NCBI GenBank assembly: GCA_013396915.1 | Contig: VWZL01000106.1 | Coordinates: 653,240 to 717,239 of the forward strand | DNA: 64,000 nucleotides | Source: Stercorarius parasiticus | Lineage: Eukaryota > Chordata > Aves > Charadriiformes > Stercorariidae | Direction: 5' to 3' | Shown: piece by piece, positions 25,322 through 38,389 of the stretch | Numbering within the stretch: position 1 is the stretch's first letter | Layout of the letters: each line of letters begins with the position of its first letter | Translations under genes and position numbers: made by a program | The notes under the pieces: generated by a model | What the model was told of the DNA's origin: nothing | What the model saw: only the letters and a program-made list of their open reading frames with translations | Databases searched by the model: none

Positions 25322-25333
25322 ACTGGGAGGTGT
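25322..25333 (-). other. SYNDIG1: SYNDIG1 exon 2 5' UTR and splice acceptor
   Basis: On the minus strand the bases just upstream of the ATG read as a pyrimidine-rich tract ending CTCCCTCAG, with the AG at 25334-25335. This leaves a 12-base 5' UTR piece before the start codon. It implies at least one upstream non-coding exon, consistent with the CpG island at 39 kb. The acceptor is inferred from consensus only. Confidence 0.7.
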
Positions 25334-28300
25334 CTGAGGGAGTGGGACAGGTGGTCTTTATTTTGTTGTACCTTAGAGACTGGTCACACTGGGGCAGTGG
25401 CTCCCATCTTCCTGATAAGGAAAGGAAACGGATACCAAGGTGAGGACAAAGGCAATGAATAACTTATCAGTGCACGCAAATCAGCTTCTCTTTGGTATCA
25501 CCTCACGAGGAAATACAGCCCCACATATGCTCACACCCTGCCTTAGCTCTCCAAATGTATAGCCTCTTGGAGAGGCAAAAAACCCCACCCCAAATCCATG
25601 GGGTGAACAGGAGCAGATGAACATATGTAGTGACAGAGGACTTCCTGAGATGTCTTGGTAATGGTAGACCCTGTCAGAGAAGGGCTGTGATGCCTCCTCC
25701 ATCCACCCACAGGTACGCCACTGTCATCCTGGGGACAATGTGCCTTTCCTCTAAACACTCTGGTAAGAGAGATGGGGAGGAAAAACAAAGATAAAAGATA
25801 AAAGTACCATTTTCAGTTCTCAGAAACCTGCAATTGCGAAGGACAGGCAGCTGGGACATTCAGCTGTCAGTCTCTGCAGCCACCCTTCACCTTGGCAAGT
25901 GCTTTACTACCCTTTGAAAACCCAGCTGAAGGAAAAGAAGCAGGCAGCGCTCTTCAAATAGACTGAAAAACCACCACCTGAAGGTGAGATCAGATCTGAC
26001 CCAAAGGAATTATAACTCCTCTAGATGGGGTCTCAAGTCCCCTCCATTGCTCTGGGTGCTCTGCCTCTTCCAATGCCTCCAAGGCTGCCCCGGGGCGCCA
26101 GATTGAAGGGCTGCAATGGGGCTTGTCAGCATGACCATCCCCATCCAGATTCACCTGGAAGACATGGAGGCACAGTCGCTTGAGGACCAGGAGCTGGTTG
26201 TCTCCTTTTGTAGAGGAACAACAGCTGTCCTCTGTCTCACCAGACCACCAGCCTGGTTCTCTTTTGTGTGGGCTGCACTACGGCGTGGGAAATCAAAGGG
26301 ACAGTTCGGCAGGCTAAAAGTACTTTTTTTCCAGCCCAAACACATTCTCACCAGGACACCAGTTTTGCTCAGGCGCAGACAAAGGAAAATGCCTTTGAAA
26401 TATGGGTGTATCCGCCTCAGCAACAACGAGCTCAGGGGTTTGTTTCTGGGCCTGACCATAGAAACCACAGAAATGCTCCTGGCTTCAAACAGCTTCACTG
26501 TAGATCCTCTAAGGCCAAATTCTTAAGGTAAGATTACCTGTTCCCACTGTGCGGTCTGGAGGAAAACAAGAATTACACATACATGTTATTTTTACTTGAT
26601 GCTTTCTATTTCCCTTTTATATCAGAGATCATCTAACACAGCAATGGCTAGCAAAAGCCTAATTTTATTTCCTCTAAATAACTCCACTGTTCAAACATCT
26701 GCAGTCTGCCCTTTGGCTTGCAAGAAATATTTAAACCATTGCTAAGAGCTGGTCGTCTGTTCTTATGCTACAAATGAAGCAAGGATCTTAACATACAAGA
26801 GAGCTTAACTAAGTATGCTGCAATGCTTGCATTCACAGTACTTGGTTTAACACGTAGAAAACCCATTTTATTGTGTTAGCAAACTGTTCAGTGCTTGTCC
26901 TAAGTGAACTGGCAGGAAAGCTACACAAGTCAAAATACACCACAGTGGGATCCTGTGGAATTTACATGAGACAGCTCTCAGCCCCAAACCTGGGGAACCT
27001 GCTGGCAGAATTAAACCAATCTGCAGATTAGCTTGGAAGCTCAGACTCAGTTTCACCACAGGATTAGTCCCAAAGCCCTCAGTCCCTTTGCAGCAGATAA
27101 GACTGAGAGCGGGTGCCCTGCCTTTCCAAGGAAAACCCATTTCCATATGCAGCTAAGCCTGTGCTAAATGAAGAGGACCACACTCTCTTCCCGCTCCCGG
27201 TGGGGTAACATCAGCCTGTCTCAGCACAGACATATTGGTGCGAGGTGGAGATGCTTTTGGAGAAGCAAGCGACATTCAGCAGGTGAGAGTGGTGGGAAGG
27301 CCAATGTGTCGCACGTTTGCCTTAGGACTGGTGCTTCCGTCTGCCGCTCCCCACTGAGCACTGGCAACCTGCAGGACCTCCTGACAGCTGCTAAACTGTC
27401 CCAGTTTTGCTGTTTAGGAGGCTTCTGAGGCTGGGTGGGACTCAGCCACAACCTCAGCTGGGGAACACATGGTGCTTTACCCAAGTTGGGTGGGACCACT
27501 TGCTTAGGAGATCATTCTGCTGTGTCTCCAGCTTGCCCACAAACCTTCCCCTTCTTCCTCCCACACCTACCAAAGAAACTAAGTGAAAGTACATCACCAC
27601 AGGCAAAAGCTGAGAAAAATACAGCAATTAAAGAGCAAGTTGTCAGGAGACTTTGCTCAGTTCCCCCTGAGCGGCTTGAAAAAAGTGCAAAGCTCCCTGA
27701 CACGTGACACCAACTGTCAACCCCACTGAAGTCTGAGAGACTTCACGCAAAACTGTAACCTGTCTCAGAAGCATTCTTAGCCCTGCCATTTGTCCATGCA
27801 AACCGAGGTGGTCAGCAAAAATACGACACAGATATAGTAGAAACTGGAAGAAGATGTGCAAATCAAACTGATCCCCTCTCAGAAGAATGGATGAAGAAGT
27901 CAATAGTTGGTCATTGTGTCTATGGCTGCAGCAAAGCTTGGGTTAGGCCTTGCACCTCCATGCTGACACACCATTCCAACAAATGGGTGTTGTCTGGCTT
28001 GAGCAGCACTCAGGAAAATGCCATTTTAAGACAGCTTTACCTCATGCCTTCGAGCCATGCTGTCAGATTCCCTTCACGTTGTCTCTGCACTCGCCTATCA
28101 TCCAGATGACACTTGGCTCTGGAAACACAGGTCTCACCCAGGCATTCCTCTGACAGCTGTACTGTCTTCATGGAAAACACTGGCTTTCAATGGGTGCAAA
28201 TGAGGCTCTACAGGCATAGTGACACCAGATGTAGGTGGTTTGCAGACCGCTACATGTTCCTCATGCAATTTTAGGTGGTCATCTTGAAAGGTATGAATTA

Positions 28301-29193
28301 TGAGGAAGGGTCACTCCCATCTCTTTAAAGTTGAGGTGCGTGGGGACTTTCCAAAATCATAGGAAATGAAAACCGTCCCTCAGTGCCTCTCACACTCCTC
28401 AGGAACAAGAGGAGAAAAGTAAGCAGAGGCCACAGGGGAAAATGTTTTAGTATGCCTAAGTGACCTGAGACCCAGGAGCACTTCAGAATGTCACTGGGAA
28501 GTTGGTGTTGTCAGGAGTCAGGGCTGCCCCATGCAATAGTGACCTCCCTTGCTCCTAAATGTTCATCAGCCTACACGATGCAGGAGTCAAGCCCCTTTTG
28601 CAAATGGCTGATTAAAAGGGAGGCCAAGGTTCAACAACATTTGAAAAAGTGATTTGGCTCCAAAGTCTCTGGAGTGCCGACAGGTAAGGTTCTGCAAAAG
28701 ACCTAAACCGGGACTGCTCATGATGGCTCGGATATGGTATGGCTGATATCTCTATCATCGCAAGGAACTGAGAACAACTACGTTACAGGCTCAAGCATCC
28801 TCCCTAATCACCCAAAAAATAGAGTTTTTAGGGTTAGCCTAGTGTTAGCACACCCCATAGCCTGGCTTCAGCCTGTGCCTTCTCCCAGACAACACCTACA
28901 CCGCAGCAAGTGCGTGCCGTGCATGCTCCTGAAAAGCCCAAGGGGAAAATCACCTCACTTGGTCAGGTAAGAGAGCTTAGTGGCATGAACACAGTAGATG
29001 TTGGACCATTCAACCTATGGGTGACAGGATGGATGCTGGCATGTCTCACTTACTAGATAGGAGGGAGCCCGTGGTGCTGCTCAGTCCTACCATGGATCAA
29101 AGCATCTATCTGGCCGGTGCTTACCTGCCGTGCATTTAAACCAGTCTTGTAAACCAATCTTGCAGATTCTGAGTGACACTTTCCCCTTGGGAT

Positions 29194-29210
29194 GGGGGGG
29201 GAGGGGGGGG
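29194..29210 (+). repeat. G8-A-G8 homopolymer pair
   Basis: Two eight-base G runs are separated by a single A, within SYNDIG1 intron 1. The tract could form a G-quadruplex on the plus strand (C-rich in the transcript). Confidence 0.9.
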
Positions 29211-31584
29211 AAGAAAACATCCGAAATGAGGCAAGGACAAGAGAGGGAGCATCCTTCCCACACAGAGCTCCTCCAGTAATAGGGCTAATGCATTGCTCAA
29301 GACATCCTCTCCGGAGTCCCACATAGCAGTGCAGCTCGGATGCCTCGGGGAAGGTCAGCAGAGAGAGACACGGATGGCAGCAGGCAATCAAGGAAAGTTG
29401 TTTAACCCTAGCGTCGTTTCAATCTGTAGCTGGCTGGCAACCTTACCAGAGCCTGACCCAATATTCTTGGCCCTGCAAGCGTATTGCTTAGTGGTAAGGA
29501 GCTGGTGAGACTCTTACGCCTTTTCATTATAATATCGTAACAGAAAAAACAATAATAGCAATTATAATAATAATAAGGTGGCATTGATTTTTCTTTTCCG
29601 GGTGAAATTCCTGAGTGGCTGGCCATTAGGTTTAAATCAATAGCACCTTGATTGCCAGTGCATTTTGATGCATAACTGAAACAAGGTCAATTGCTGTCTA
29701 GGGAAACTGAGAAACAGTTGAGGTACCCAGAGATTCTTCATCAATAAAAAGGCAGGATTAAGAGTGTTGGCAGCCACAAATGAAATTTCACATCCTCATG
29801 GATAAAAAAGAACCTCCCCCAGGCTTTTCTCTTCCCAACCACCGGCTGAAGGAAGTCAAATCAGATTCCCAAGGCCTTTGTAACCTGCTGCTACCCCAGT
29901 GTTGGTAGGAGAATTAGACGCAAAGGCTGGACTTGATTTCACCTACTGCAGACACCCAAGGATGCTTCTTGGGGGAAATTAATTGCAGTTATGCAATGTG
30001 CGCAGGACTGGTGGGCTCAGTCTCTCTTTGGAGTAACAATACACCTGTAAAATACAGGGGAGACTCTCAGCTTAACCTTCAGGTGAGTGAAGCAGGTGAA
30101 ACAAGTCCCCCAGTTCAGACGGAGAAGCAACGGATGGTGTCATGAGGCCATGAGTGATGCTTAGGGCCAAAAGGCAGCAAGTGCTTATGCCTGTATCCTG
30201 CCTGCAGGGACTCCTTGGAGGTGGACTCAGTCACCATCTTTTCATTAAGGGCTTTCGCTGACTTGACCCGGGCCAGGCTCACATGTCTGTGACTCACAAG
30301 CAGGTCCTAAACTGAAGATTGCCCCAGTTTCCAGTTCAAACTGCAGCCCAGAGGATCCCGGATGGCAGCACGACTGAGCAGATAACCTCCGATAGACCAC
30401 CTGAGGCAACTGGAGGATGCCTTCTCTGCAGGAAGCCAACACTCACAGTGAAAAAGAGCCACTCTCATTACCTAGGACCGCAGTGAGGTTTCAGAATGAT
30501 GCTGACAGGAAAATGAAACCCATCAGAGCCCTTTAAATAAGAGAGCGGTTCCGTCTGCTCCAAGACGCAGAGTTAATTTAACTGCTTTGATTCAGGTTTC
30601 ATTTGTCTTCGCACGGTTTGAATTTCTCCCCACAAATCACTCACTGGTACTCAGGCTAACCAGAAATAATTCTGCATTTTTAGACTTGAGGCTGGAACCA
30701 AAAGGGAAAACCAAGTTCAAGCTATTGACAAGTAGTAGATCAAACTTCAATCTAATTTTTACCTTGGGGATTAGGCATCTTTACCCAGGTCTCTGGTATT
30801 AAAAATGAAGCCATTAATTATTATAACCTTCAGTCTTTCCAACTTCTTGCATTTCTTTTTTTTTTTCCTCTCTCTTTCTTATTTTAATAAGAAGCTGCAA
30901 CCAGTGCCAAGATATTTAGTCTGCAATGCTGTGGTTTATTAAGCTATCACTTGTGTTACAGCAGAGCCCAGCTACGGTAGCTGCAATGAGAGCTACGCTC
31001 TGCTGGTGTTCTGCAGCCTCCCGCTATGATGACAGTGGATGACAAGCTAATTAAGCGAAGGGTGTGAGACAGAGATATGCAAGCTGTAGAGAGGGCAAGG
31101 AGAAGAGAGCTAAACGCTGTGCCCTGGGCTCTGGCAGACAAGGAGCAGAAGACAGCTCTGCTACTGCCCACCTTCCCAAAACTCCTTCGCTCTTCTGTGA
31201 CCCAGCAAGCCCCTCCATGGGGCTCTCCCCGTTGCGCAGCTCTAGCACAGCCTCAGGGTGTTTCAGCCTTCTGGAGGCGCTTGACAGGTACCAAAAGCCC
31301 CATATGAACAAGCAATTCCGTTACCTCTGATATACCAGGCTACAGTTGAAAAGCCCCAGCCCTTCCCTCATAACAGATCAGAAAGACGTTCATCCAGGCG
31401 GACCGGATATCACCGTCCCAAAGGCCTGGTTTGTTGGCAGCAAAACTTGGAGATGAAGGCAAGCCATGGGGAGGCTGAAGGCAGAGTCCCCATCTGCTGT
31501 CAAGCCTTACAGCCATACCCATTGTCATTCCCTGCAGATCTTGCAGTGCATCAGCCAGGAGAAAGGGCTCAAAGAGCTCATGTG

Positions 31585-31815
31585 CGTCTACATGGGGGTC
31601 TTGGATATAAGGGGGAATCTTTTCCCCATGAAGACGGTCAAGCTTTGGAAAAGGTCACCCAGGGAGGTTGTGCAGTCTCCATCCTTGGAGGTTTTTAAGA
31701 CCCAACTGGATGAAGCTCCTGGTGTGCTGCCTGGTGTGACCCCATAGTTGACCCTGCTTTGAGCATGAGATTGCATTAGAGACCTCCAGAGGTTCCTTCA
31801 ACTTGAGTTACCCTA
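31585..31815 (+). mobile_element. CR1 LINE 3' fragment, older subfamily
   Basis: The stretch reading GGATATAAGGGGGAATC, then TGGTCAAGC, CACCCAGGGAGGTTGTGCAG, CTCCATCCTTGGAGG and ending GAGACCTCCAGAGGTTCC is a diverged CR1 3' end. The 'GACCTCCAGAGGT' version of the terminus and many substitutions mark it as a different, older subfamily from the 33.8 kb copy. The left boundary is approximate. Confidence 0.8.
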
Positions 31816-32634
31816 TAGTCCAAATCTCTCTGCTCCTAACAGATTCCCACCTGTCTCCCATTCTCCCAACAAGACATCCACTGCTCCCACATACTTCTGC
31901 CAACCCCTCAGTGGCTCTAAACCTAATGCCAGCATTGCAAGAAAGGACAATAACCACACTTTGAAGGGTTGTGCCACTAGCAGAAACTGAGGCAGCCTTG
32001 TGACTACCAAATTCAACGAAGTGTCGCTGGGTTTGGTGCTGGTTCCCCCATTGCCAGCACACAGAAAGCAAAGGGGATAAAGCTTTCTTGAAGAACAGGC
32101 AAGTCAAATGGTGAGAGCTGCAGCTTGATAGAAACCACCTCGTGAGAGGTTTGGAGGCTGCAGGTTTCCCTGGCGCAAGCTTCCAGGTATGAGGGACTTT
32201 TTAATTCATCATGCAGTAGGCTTCAACATAGTTTAAGGTATTTCAAACACCTAGAAATTGCAACAACACATATGGACCCTTTGCTTGAGAGAAATGACAG
32301 GCAATGTGTGCATCTGGAGAGCTGATTACAAAGTGAAATATTTAAGGAAAGGAGGGAAAAAACATTTCCCACTTGTGTTTTTCTTCTTTGATTTAGCTGG
32401 GCTCATTAAAATAGGTTTTGTTTTAAGGGAACGTTGCTATTTCAGCAGCTGAAATTCCTTTTGACCTATTAAGTAAACTACAGGGAGTTTCGTAAGGCAA
32501 TGCAACGAACTCACCCTGGGAGAATTAGGAATGCATGTGTTAGTGATAGTTAAATGTTTAACTGCTAACAGTGGAAGGAAGAAAGACCTCCATGCTATTT
32601 TAGTATTACCAATATGCAGCAAATCCTCTGTGAG

Positions 32635-32750
32635 ACATGAGCCTGTCCTGCCCTGAAAAGGAGGGACTCAAAGTACAGAGAAATGCCCAAGGTCACGTCA
32701 GACAGTATCAGAGCTGGAAATAAAATCCAGGTCTCTTGATTGCCTGTCCA
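32635..32750 (-). repeat. MIR-like SINE relic
   Basis: The plus-strand text AGAAATGCCCAAGGTCACGT, then TATCAGAGCTGG and TCCAGGTCTCTTGATTGCCT is the reverse complement of the MIR segment from the tRNA-like B box (GGTTCGAATCC region) to CTGTGTGACCTTGGGCAAG. The B box is degraded. Confidence 0.6.
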
Positions 32751-33786
32751 GAGGTATATTTAAATGTGGAAACAATTACCATATGCATATTAGATCTGCC
32801 TGAATAACTGATTGCTTGATTCAGTAGCTGAACCAAGAATGGGGTGGGGGGAGAAAGGAGGAATTACCTTGTGTTGACCTAAAACGTAAAATGTTATCCC
32901 TGCAACAAAATATTTGCTTTTGAGCAGATGGAAGCATCTTGCCTGAGACAAAATGAAAAGTAATGTTTCATTTATTCATTTTTAATTGAACGAACTGGCT
33001 TTAAGTTTGCCTTAAGCTGCCTCCAATAAAAAAATGACACATTCAGGCTTTTCTAGCAACCCTCCTTCCCGACTAATTTTGACAGCCTCAACTCTTTGTT
33101 GAGTTCACAACTTTTTTTCATTTGACAACAAGATTGCTCTTTCCATCTAATGAATATCTGACCTGAATAACAGCACCTGGCTGTAATGTAAATAACCCTG
33201 GCTGTTGTGGAAGGCGCCACTATAAAAACATCTTGCCATCTGCACAACTTACGGCAATTATTTTGCAAAGTGAAAGCAGTCAAAAATAAGGCTCCGTGCC
33301 TTTTTAAGCGAGAAATTCATTTCACCAACGCAATTGGGGAAAGCTCAGTGTTGGAAAGCTATTATCAGCTACGTAACTGCATCTGGACACATGAGTGCGA
33401 TGAATCAGCCTTGACCAAGTGGCTGATGAGCTCAGTGCAAACCCATAAAACAGCTGGATCCTGTCCTAACTCTGCATCTCCACATGATCAAAGCCTTTTG
33501 TGCACGTGCCTGACACACGCTTCTCGCATGCCTTCTCCTCCTCTCCTGGCTGCAAATACGTACCCTCCACTCTGAGCCTGGCTATCCAGTAGCACGTGCA
33601 GCAAAGGATGCCTTCGCACCAGCTTGTATCGCTGGGTTCTTTGCAGCACTGCTGTTCAGAGGGTCCTCAATACCTCAGAACAGGACCATTGGACAACCCC
33701 AAGTGTATCCAGCCTCATCATAGCCCTCTGAGCCCCCCGCCCCCGTTTCAAACTGGGGAGACTGAGTCAGCTCTGGAGCCCCCAAC

Positions 33787-34261
33787 ATAAGAAGGACACG
33801 GACCTGTTGCAGTGGGTCTGGAGGAGGGCCACAAAGATGATCCCAGGGTTGGAGGACCTCTCCTATGAGGACAGTCTGAGAGAGCTGGGGTTGTTCAGCC
33901 TGGAGAAGAGAAGGCTCCAGGGAGACTTCATAGTGGCCTTCCAGTATATGAAGGGGGCCTACAGGAGAGATGTGGAGGGGCTCTTTATCAGGGGGTGTAG
34001 TGATAGGATGAGGGTAATGGTTTTAAGCTGGAAGAGGGGAGATTTAGATTAGATATCAGGAAGAAATTCTTTACTGTGAGGGTGGTGAGACACTGAAACA
34101 TGTTGCCCAGGGAAGCTGTGGATGCCTCATCCCCAGAAGTGTTCAAGGCCAGGCTGGATGGGGCTTTGAGCAACCTGGTCTAGTGGGAGGTGTCCCTGCC
34201 CTTGGCAGGGGGTTAGAACTGGATGATCTTTAAGGTCCCTTCCAACTCTATGATTCTATGA
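33787..34261 (+). mobile_element. CR1 LINE 3' fragment, best-preserved copy
   Basis: About 475 bases cover the C-terminal part of the CR1 reverse-transcriptase ORF ([37 protein letters not shown]), followed by the 3' UTR. The UTR includes the GGTCTAGTGGGAGGTGTCCC block and the terminal CTATGATTCTATGA. A frame change near 34050 breaks the coding part. It is inserted in SYNDIG1 intron 1, antisense to the gene. Confidence 0.95.
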
Positions 34262-35102
34262 GGAACGATTCTTGCTTTAAAAGACATCTCTCTCCCAAGA
34301 GAAGGCCAAGCTGACATTTCTTCTCCCTCCATCCATCCAAAAAGCTGTTCTGTAAAACTCTGATTAAGTCCAGTGCAATAAAACTAACCTTCATGACATA
34401 ATAAATAGAGAGACACATAATGAAATAGCGCAGGTCACTACCTTCAGGAGTGTGGTCAGGCTGAAGGATCTGTTTGCCAACTCGAAGAGCAGAAAATTGT
34501 GCTGCCTTTCACCTTCGAAGTAAGTGAATACAGCTGTTCTCTGGGGTGTATAATTGCATCCTTAATTGTTCTGAGTGCCCTCACTGAGAAAAAACTTCAT
34601 CCAAAGTGAGTCCCACGACGCTCCAGCATGGAGTGAAGAGCACTGCTAGCCTCTGCCCAAGCGCTGCTCCAGCTTCTGGGGAAAACTTGACTCAGACCCA
34701 CGCTCATCATTGACAAGTTTGGGGCCAGAACTATCGCTTTTTTGGATTTAACCATGACCCATGCTTTTCAGAGTGAAAACTTACACACAGCTGAACTGCT
34801 TGTCTGTTTACTTGATAGACAAGTTGCATCCTCAGGTGACAAGATGCGATGCCTCAGTTCTCTTGGTCCCTACACCACAGTCTGGATAGTTCTGGAGAGT
34901 CGATCTAAGATTTAAAGGTCTGGAAAGGACTGAGTTACAACCAGAAAAAACCTCTGCCTAATTTTAGTGATGCCTGATGTTATAACAGAATTAAAATTCT
35001 CCTGCATAGAGGAAGCCACCTGATGCTTTGCCCTGTAGGAACCTGAAGCAAAGCAAAGTCCCTGCTGCACACAGCAGAGCATCTAAATGAACCCCAGGAG
35101 GC

Positions 35103-35150
35103 TCACCCAGGAATATCAGCATCACCCAGGAATATCACAGCATCACCTGG
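35103..35150 (+). repeat. Short tandem duplication of about 19-21 bases
   Basis: TCACCCAGGAATATCAGCA is followed by TCACCCAGGAATATCACAGCA and a partial third copy (TCACCTGG). Confidence 0.9.
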
Positions 35151-38100
35151 TCCTCTTGATCTGCTTGCAGGCTGACTCCAGTGCTTCCCTTTGACCTAAA
35201 ATCCCGTTAACTGTGTTTCTAACCAGGCTGGCCAACAGGCAGTAACACCCAGATGTGGGTCCAGGACTGGTCCTACTAACTCCCTCAAGTCTCATTCCTG
35301 ATGGGCAGCCAAGCCTCCATAGAGCCTGGTCCTCTTGTACATCCTGCTCTTCTGGCTCCACTCGTGTTTCCACCTTGTATGCAGGAAGCAAAGCAGGACA
35401 AGACACCTGTCTCACACTTGTTTTGCATGTCATACACCAGCACCAAGCTTTAGGCTGGGATTTGAGATATTCCTGAGGCAGGAATGATAAATAAAGATAG
35501 GACAGAACAGGAAAACAGCCTAGTGGTGCAGACCTGGTGCAAAATGAAGGTTTCCGTATCTCCTGCCCCAAGCACAGCACCCCAGGGTCGTAAGTCACTT
35601 TGCTAGAAAAATGCTTCTGTGATACTGTAAAATTTCTAGTGCCAGTTCATCAGGGCGAGGATGATTAGATTAAGCAGCCACTGCTGGGGCAATAAAATCA
35701 GCCTTGCTTCATCAGCCTCTAGAAGAATTGCAGAGCCAGGAATACGCTGTGGGACAAAAGCTTTACAGAATCAGTGATGTAGACATAGCGAGACTGGTAG
35801 CTGGAAGCAGAGAGGGTGGGGAGAGAAACACTGAAAAGTAGCATCCTTGGGTGTAGATTGACCTTTACAGACCTTTCTTAACCCGATGTTCATCCCTTCC
35901 TGTAGAAATCAGAGTTGAAATGAATAGTGGGGCCCATTAGACTCAGAGCATTGCCAGAGCCTGAAGAGAAATTCTATATCCTCTTCCTTCTGGGAGGAGA
36001 AGGGATGTAGAAGCTAGGAAGTTTCTACAGGGGAGGCACAGGCGTTTGGCTGGCAGCACAGCAACTCAACATTGCCTCTGTGATCTTGCAAGCCACATGC
36101 AGTGGGGACAAGGGAGATGATTTTGTTGCAGAGAGCACAAGAACAGGAGCTGGAAGGTGGGTGAGTGGCGTGGGGACACCACGCGCTGGGAGAGGACTGG
36201 GTCAGCCATTGCACGCAGAGGGCAGCTGCTGCGGGAGATGTCCTGAAGAAGCAGTGTGCTGTCCTGCAGGACCTGGCACCAGGCTGGATGTCTCGTGGGA
36301 CCTAGGATGGGTAGGTCACCCCTCAAGGACCTGAATTCTTTGATTATGCCGTGATTGTCTTCCGAGCAAATTACCCAGTTGCAAGCACCATTTCAGAGAT
36401 CTTCCTTCTCCCTGGGGATTTTTAAGGTGTCTGAATACTCAATCAAAGCACATAAATGCCATTAAACCTCTGCTCAAATTATGCCAACTGGATGTGAACA
36501 GTCAGTTCATTCTTCTCGTGCCTCAGTGAACTAAAGTTTCAGAGCTTAAGGACAGAAATACTTTATAGCATGGATTTGGATGGATGGTTAATGAGGGAAC
36601 TTTACACATTCAGGTTTTATATAGACACATACACACAGATACGTTATCTACAAGGATGCCATGTATAAAACTGGGAGTGCTAAAGGCATGCATGGAGTCA
36701 CACCTCTCCTGTACTGCACCACTATTTTAAAATGCAGTTTTTGCTGGTGCAATGAAAATAACCAGAGTTTGTCGCCGTTCCGATATTATGACACCAAATT
36801 CAAAGTACAAAATCTTTTGATTCTTAGGTGCTACAGGTTGGACCAGCTCCACATGAATCCTCAGGGTCACAGACATTTACATCTGCTGAGGAGCATTTTG
36901 CTGTGATCTCATTGCTCAAAGTAGTTTCCAACTTTTACTAGAGAAAGAGTATTGAGAAACATTTGTTTTGATAGCCAGAGGATGTGTATTCAGATATGAG
37001 CAGGTACACACTCACACACTTACACATAGGCACTAGTCATTCACATTTGTCAAAGCAAAGTCCCCGAACACGCAGAGTATTTTCCTGCTGTTTAAATCTC
37101 TGCAGTTCTATTCCATTTTTTCCCAATGGCACTGTACAAACAATAACCTGTTCAAAGTCGACTCTTCAAAGTGAAGAAAACAAAATTTGTAAGTCCCACT
37201 ATGTGATCTGCAATCTTAATGACCACATAGGCAGTATTAAAAACTCTCCTGGACAGAAGCATTTATAGCTTTCTGCAGATATGAATTTACAGTAGAGAGA
37301 GAAAGACAAAAAAACTTATCCAGCTATGTTGCACCTTTTCTCTAATACTATCCTTAGAAGCAAAAGCATTTTAAATCCAGAAAGAAGCGTTCATCAAGTT
37401 AAATGTGTTGTGGTGGTGCCTGTATACACTGGTACTGCATTACATCTGCATTTGTATAACGAAGAGCCTTCCTGTGCGTGTGAGATTTATTCCAGAGCGT
37501 ATGGCACCAGTGGTGTGAGATGTCTGCTTGCCTACTTAATAAAAGGAAACTTCATTTAATTCCTACAAATGTATTCATCCTGTGTACACCCTGGCATGAC
37601 CTGTAGTTACCGAACTGCCAATAAAATGTCACCTTGGCCAGTAAAATCAGAAGTGGCTTATTCTTTGGAGTGAGGTAATTTGAAACTAATATGAGAGCAT
37701 CTAAATGCAGCTACTTTGAAGATGATAGCTCATTAACCATAATTAAGAGCAAGTCATTTAAATACATGAATGTAGAAAAGTGCATTCTCTGCTCTGACTG
37801 CATTTTATAATACACAGTAATCCCCCCGAAAGTACCAGTTAACTCATCTTCTCGGGTTTAAGAATATCAAAGCATCTTTTAGTTGTTGTTAATGCCCTGT
37901 TTATGAGGGATTAAAGTCTAATTATTTGTGATTTGAATATTTAATCTCCCTGGAAAGTTTAGATCTTTTTTTGGCTTCTTTCTCTCTCATTACACGACGA
38001 GGCTGCAGCCTCCCCCTCCNTCCCCCATAGACATTTGCGCCTCTCCTCCTGCAGCCGTACTCTGGACCAGCGAGCACTGCCAGTCCTGTTCCAGAACTCC

Positions 38101-38389
38101 TGCAGCGCCAATTCCAGAAAGGTCTCACTGCATTTCCCAGTCTCTTCCTACCGAAGGGTTCCCCCTTGGTGCCTTGCGGGATGCTTTAGTGATACCCGAC
38201 CCAGAAGGATGGGGCAGGCATGGGGGGCTTACCCAAGGTCACCCCTCTCTGCCACTGAATAGCAGGGATCACTCCTGTCCCCTCGCCTTAACCATCTCTC
38301 TCTCCAACTTAGCTGTCGCTGCCCGCAAACTAAAGGATGGGAAGGAAAAGAAATTCAACCCGATGCCTCTTGAGCAGGCTGCTGAGGGG

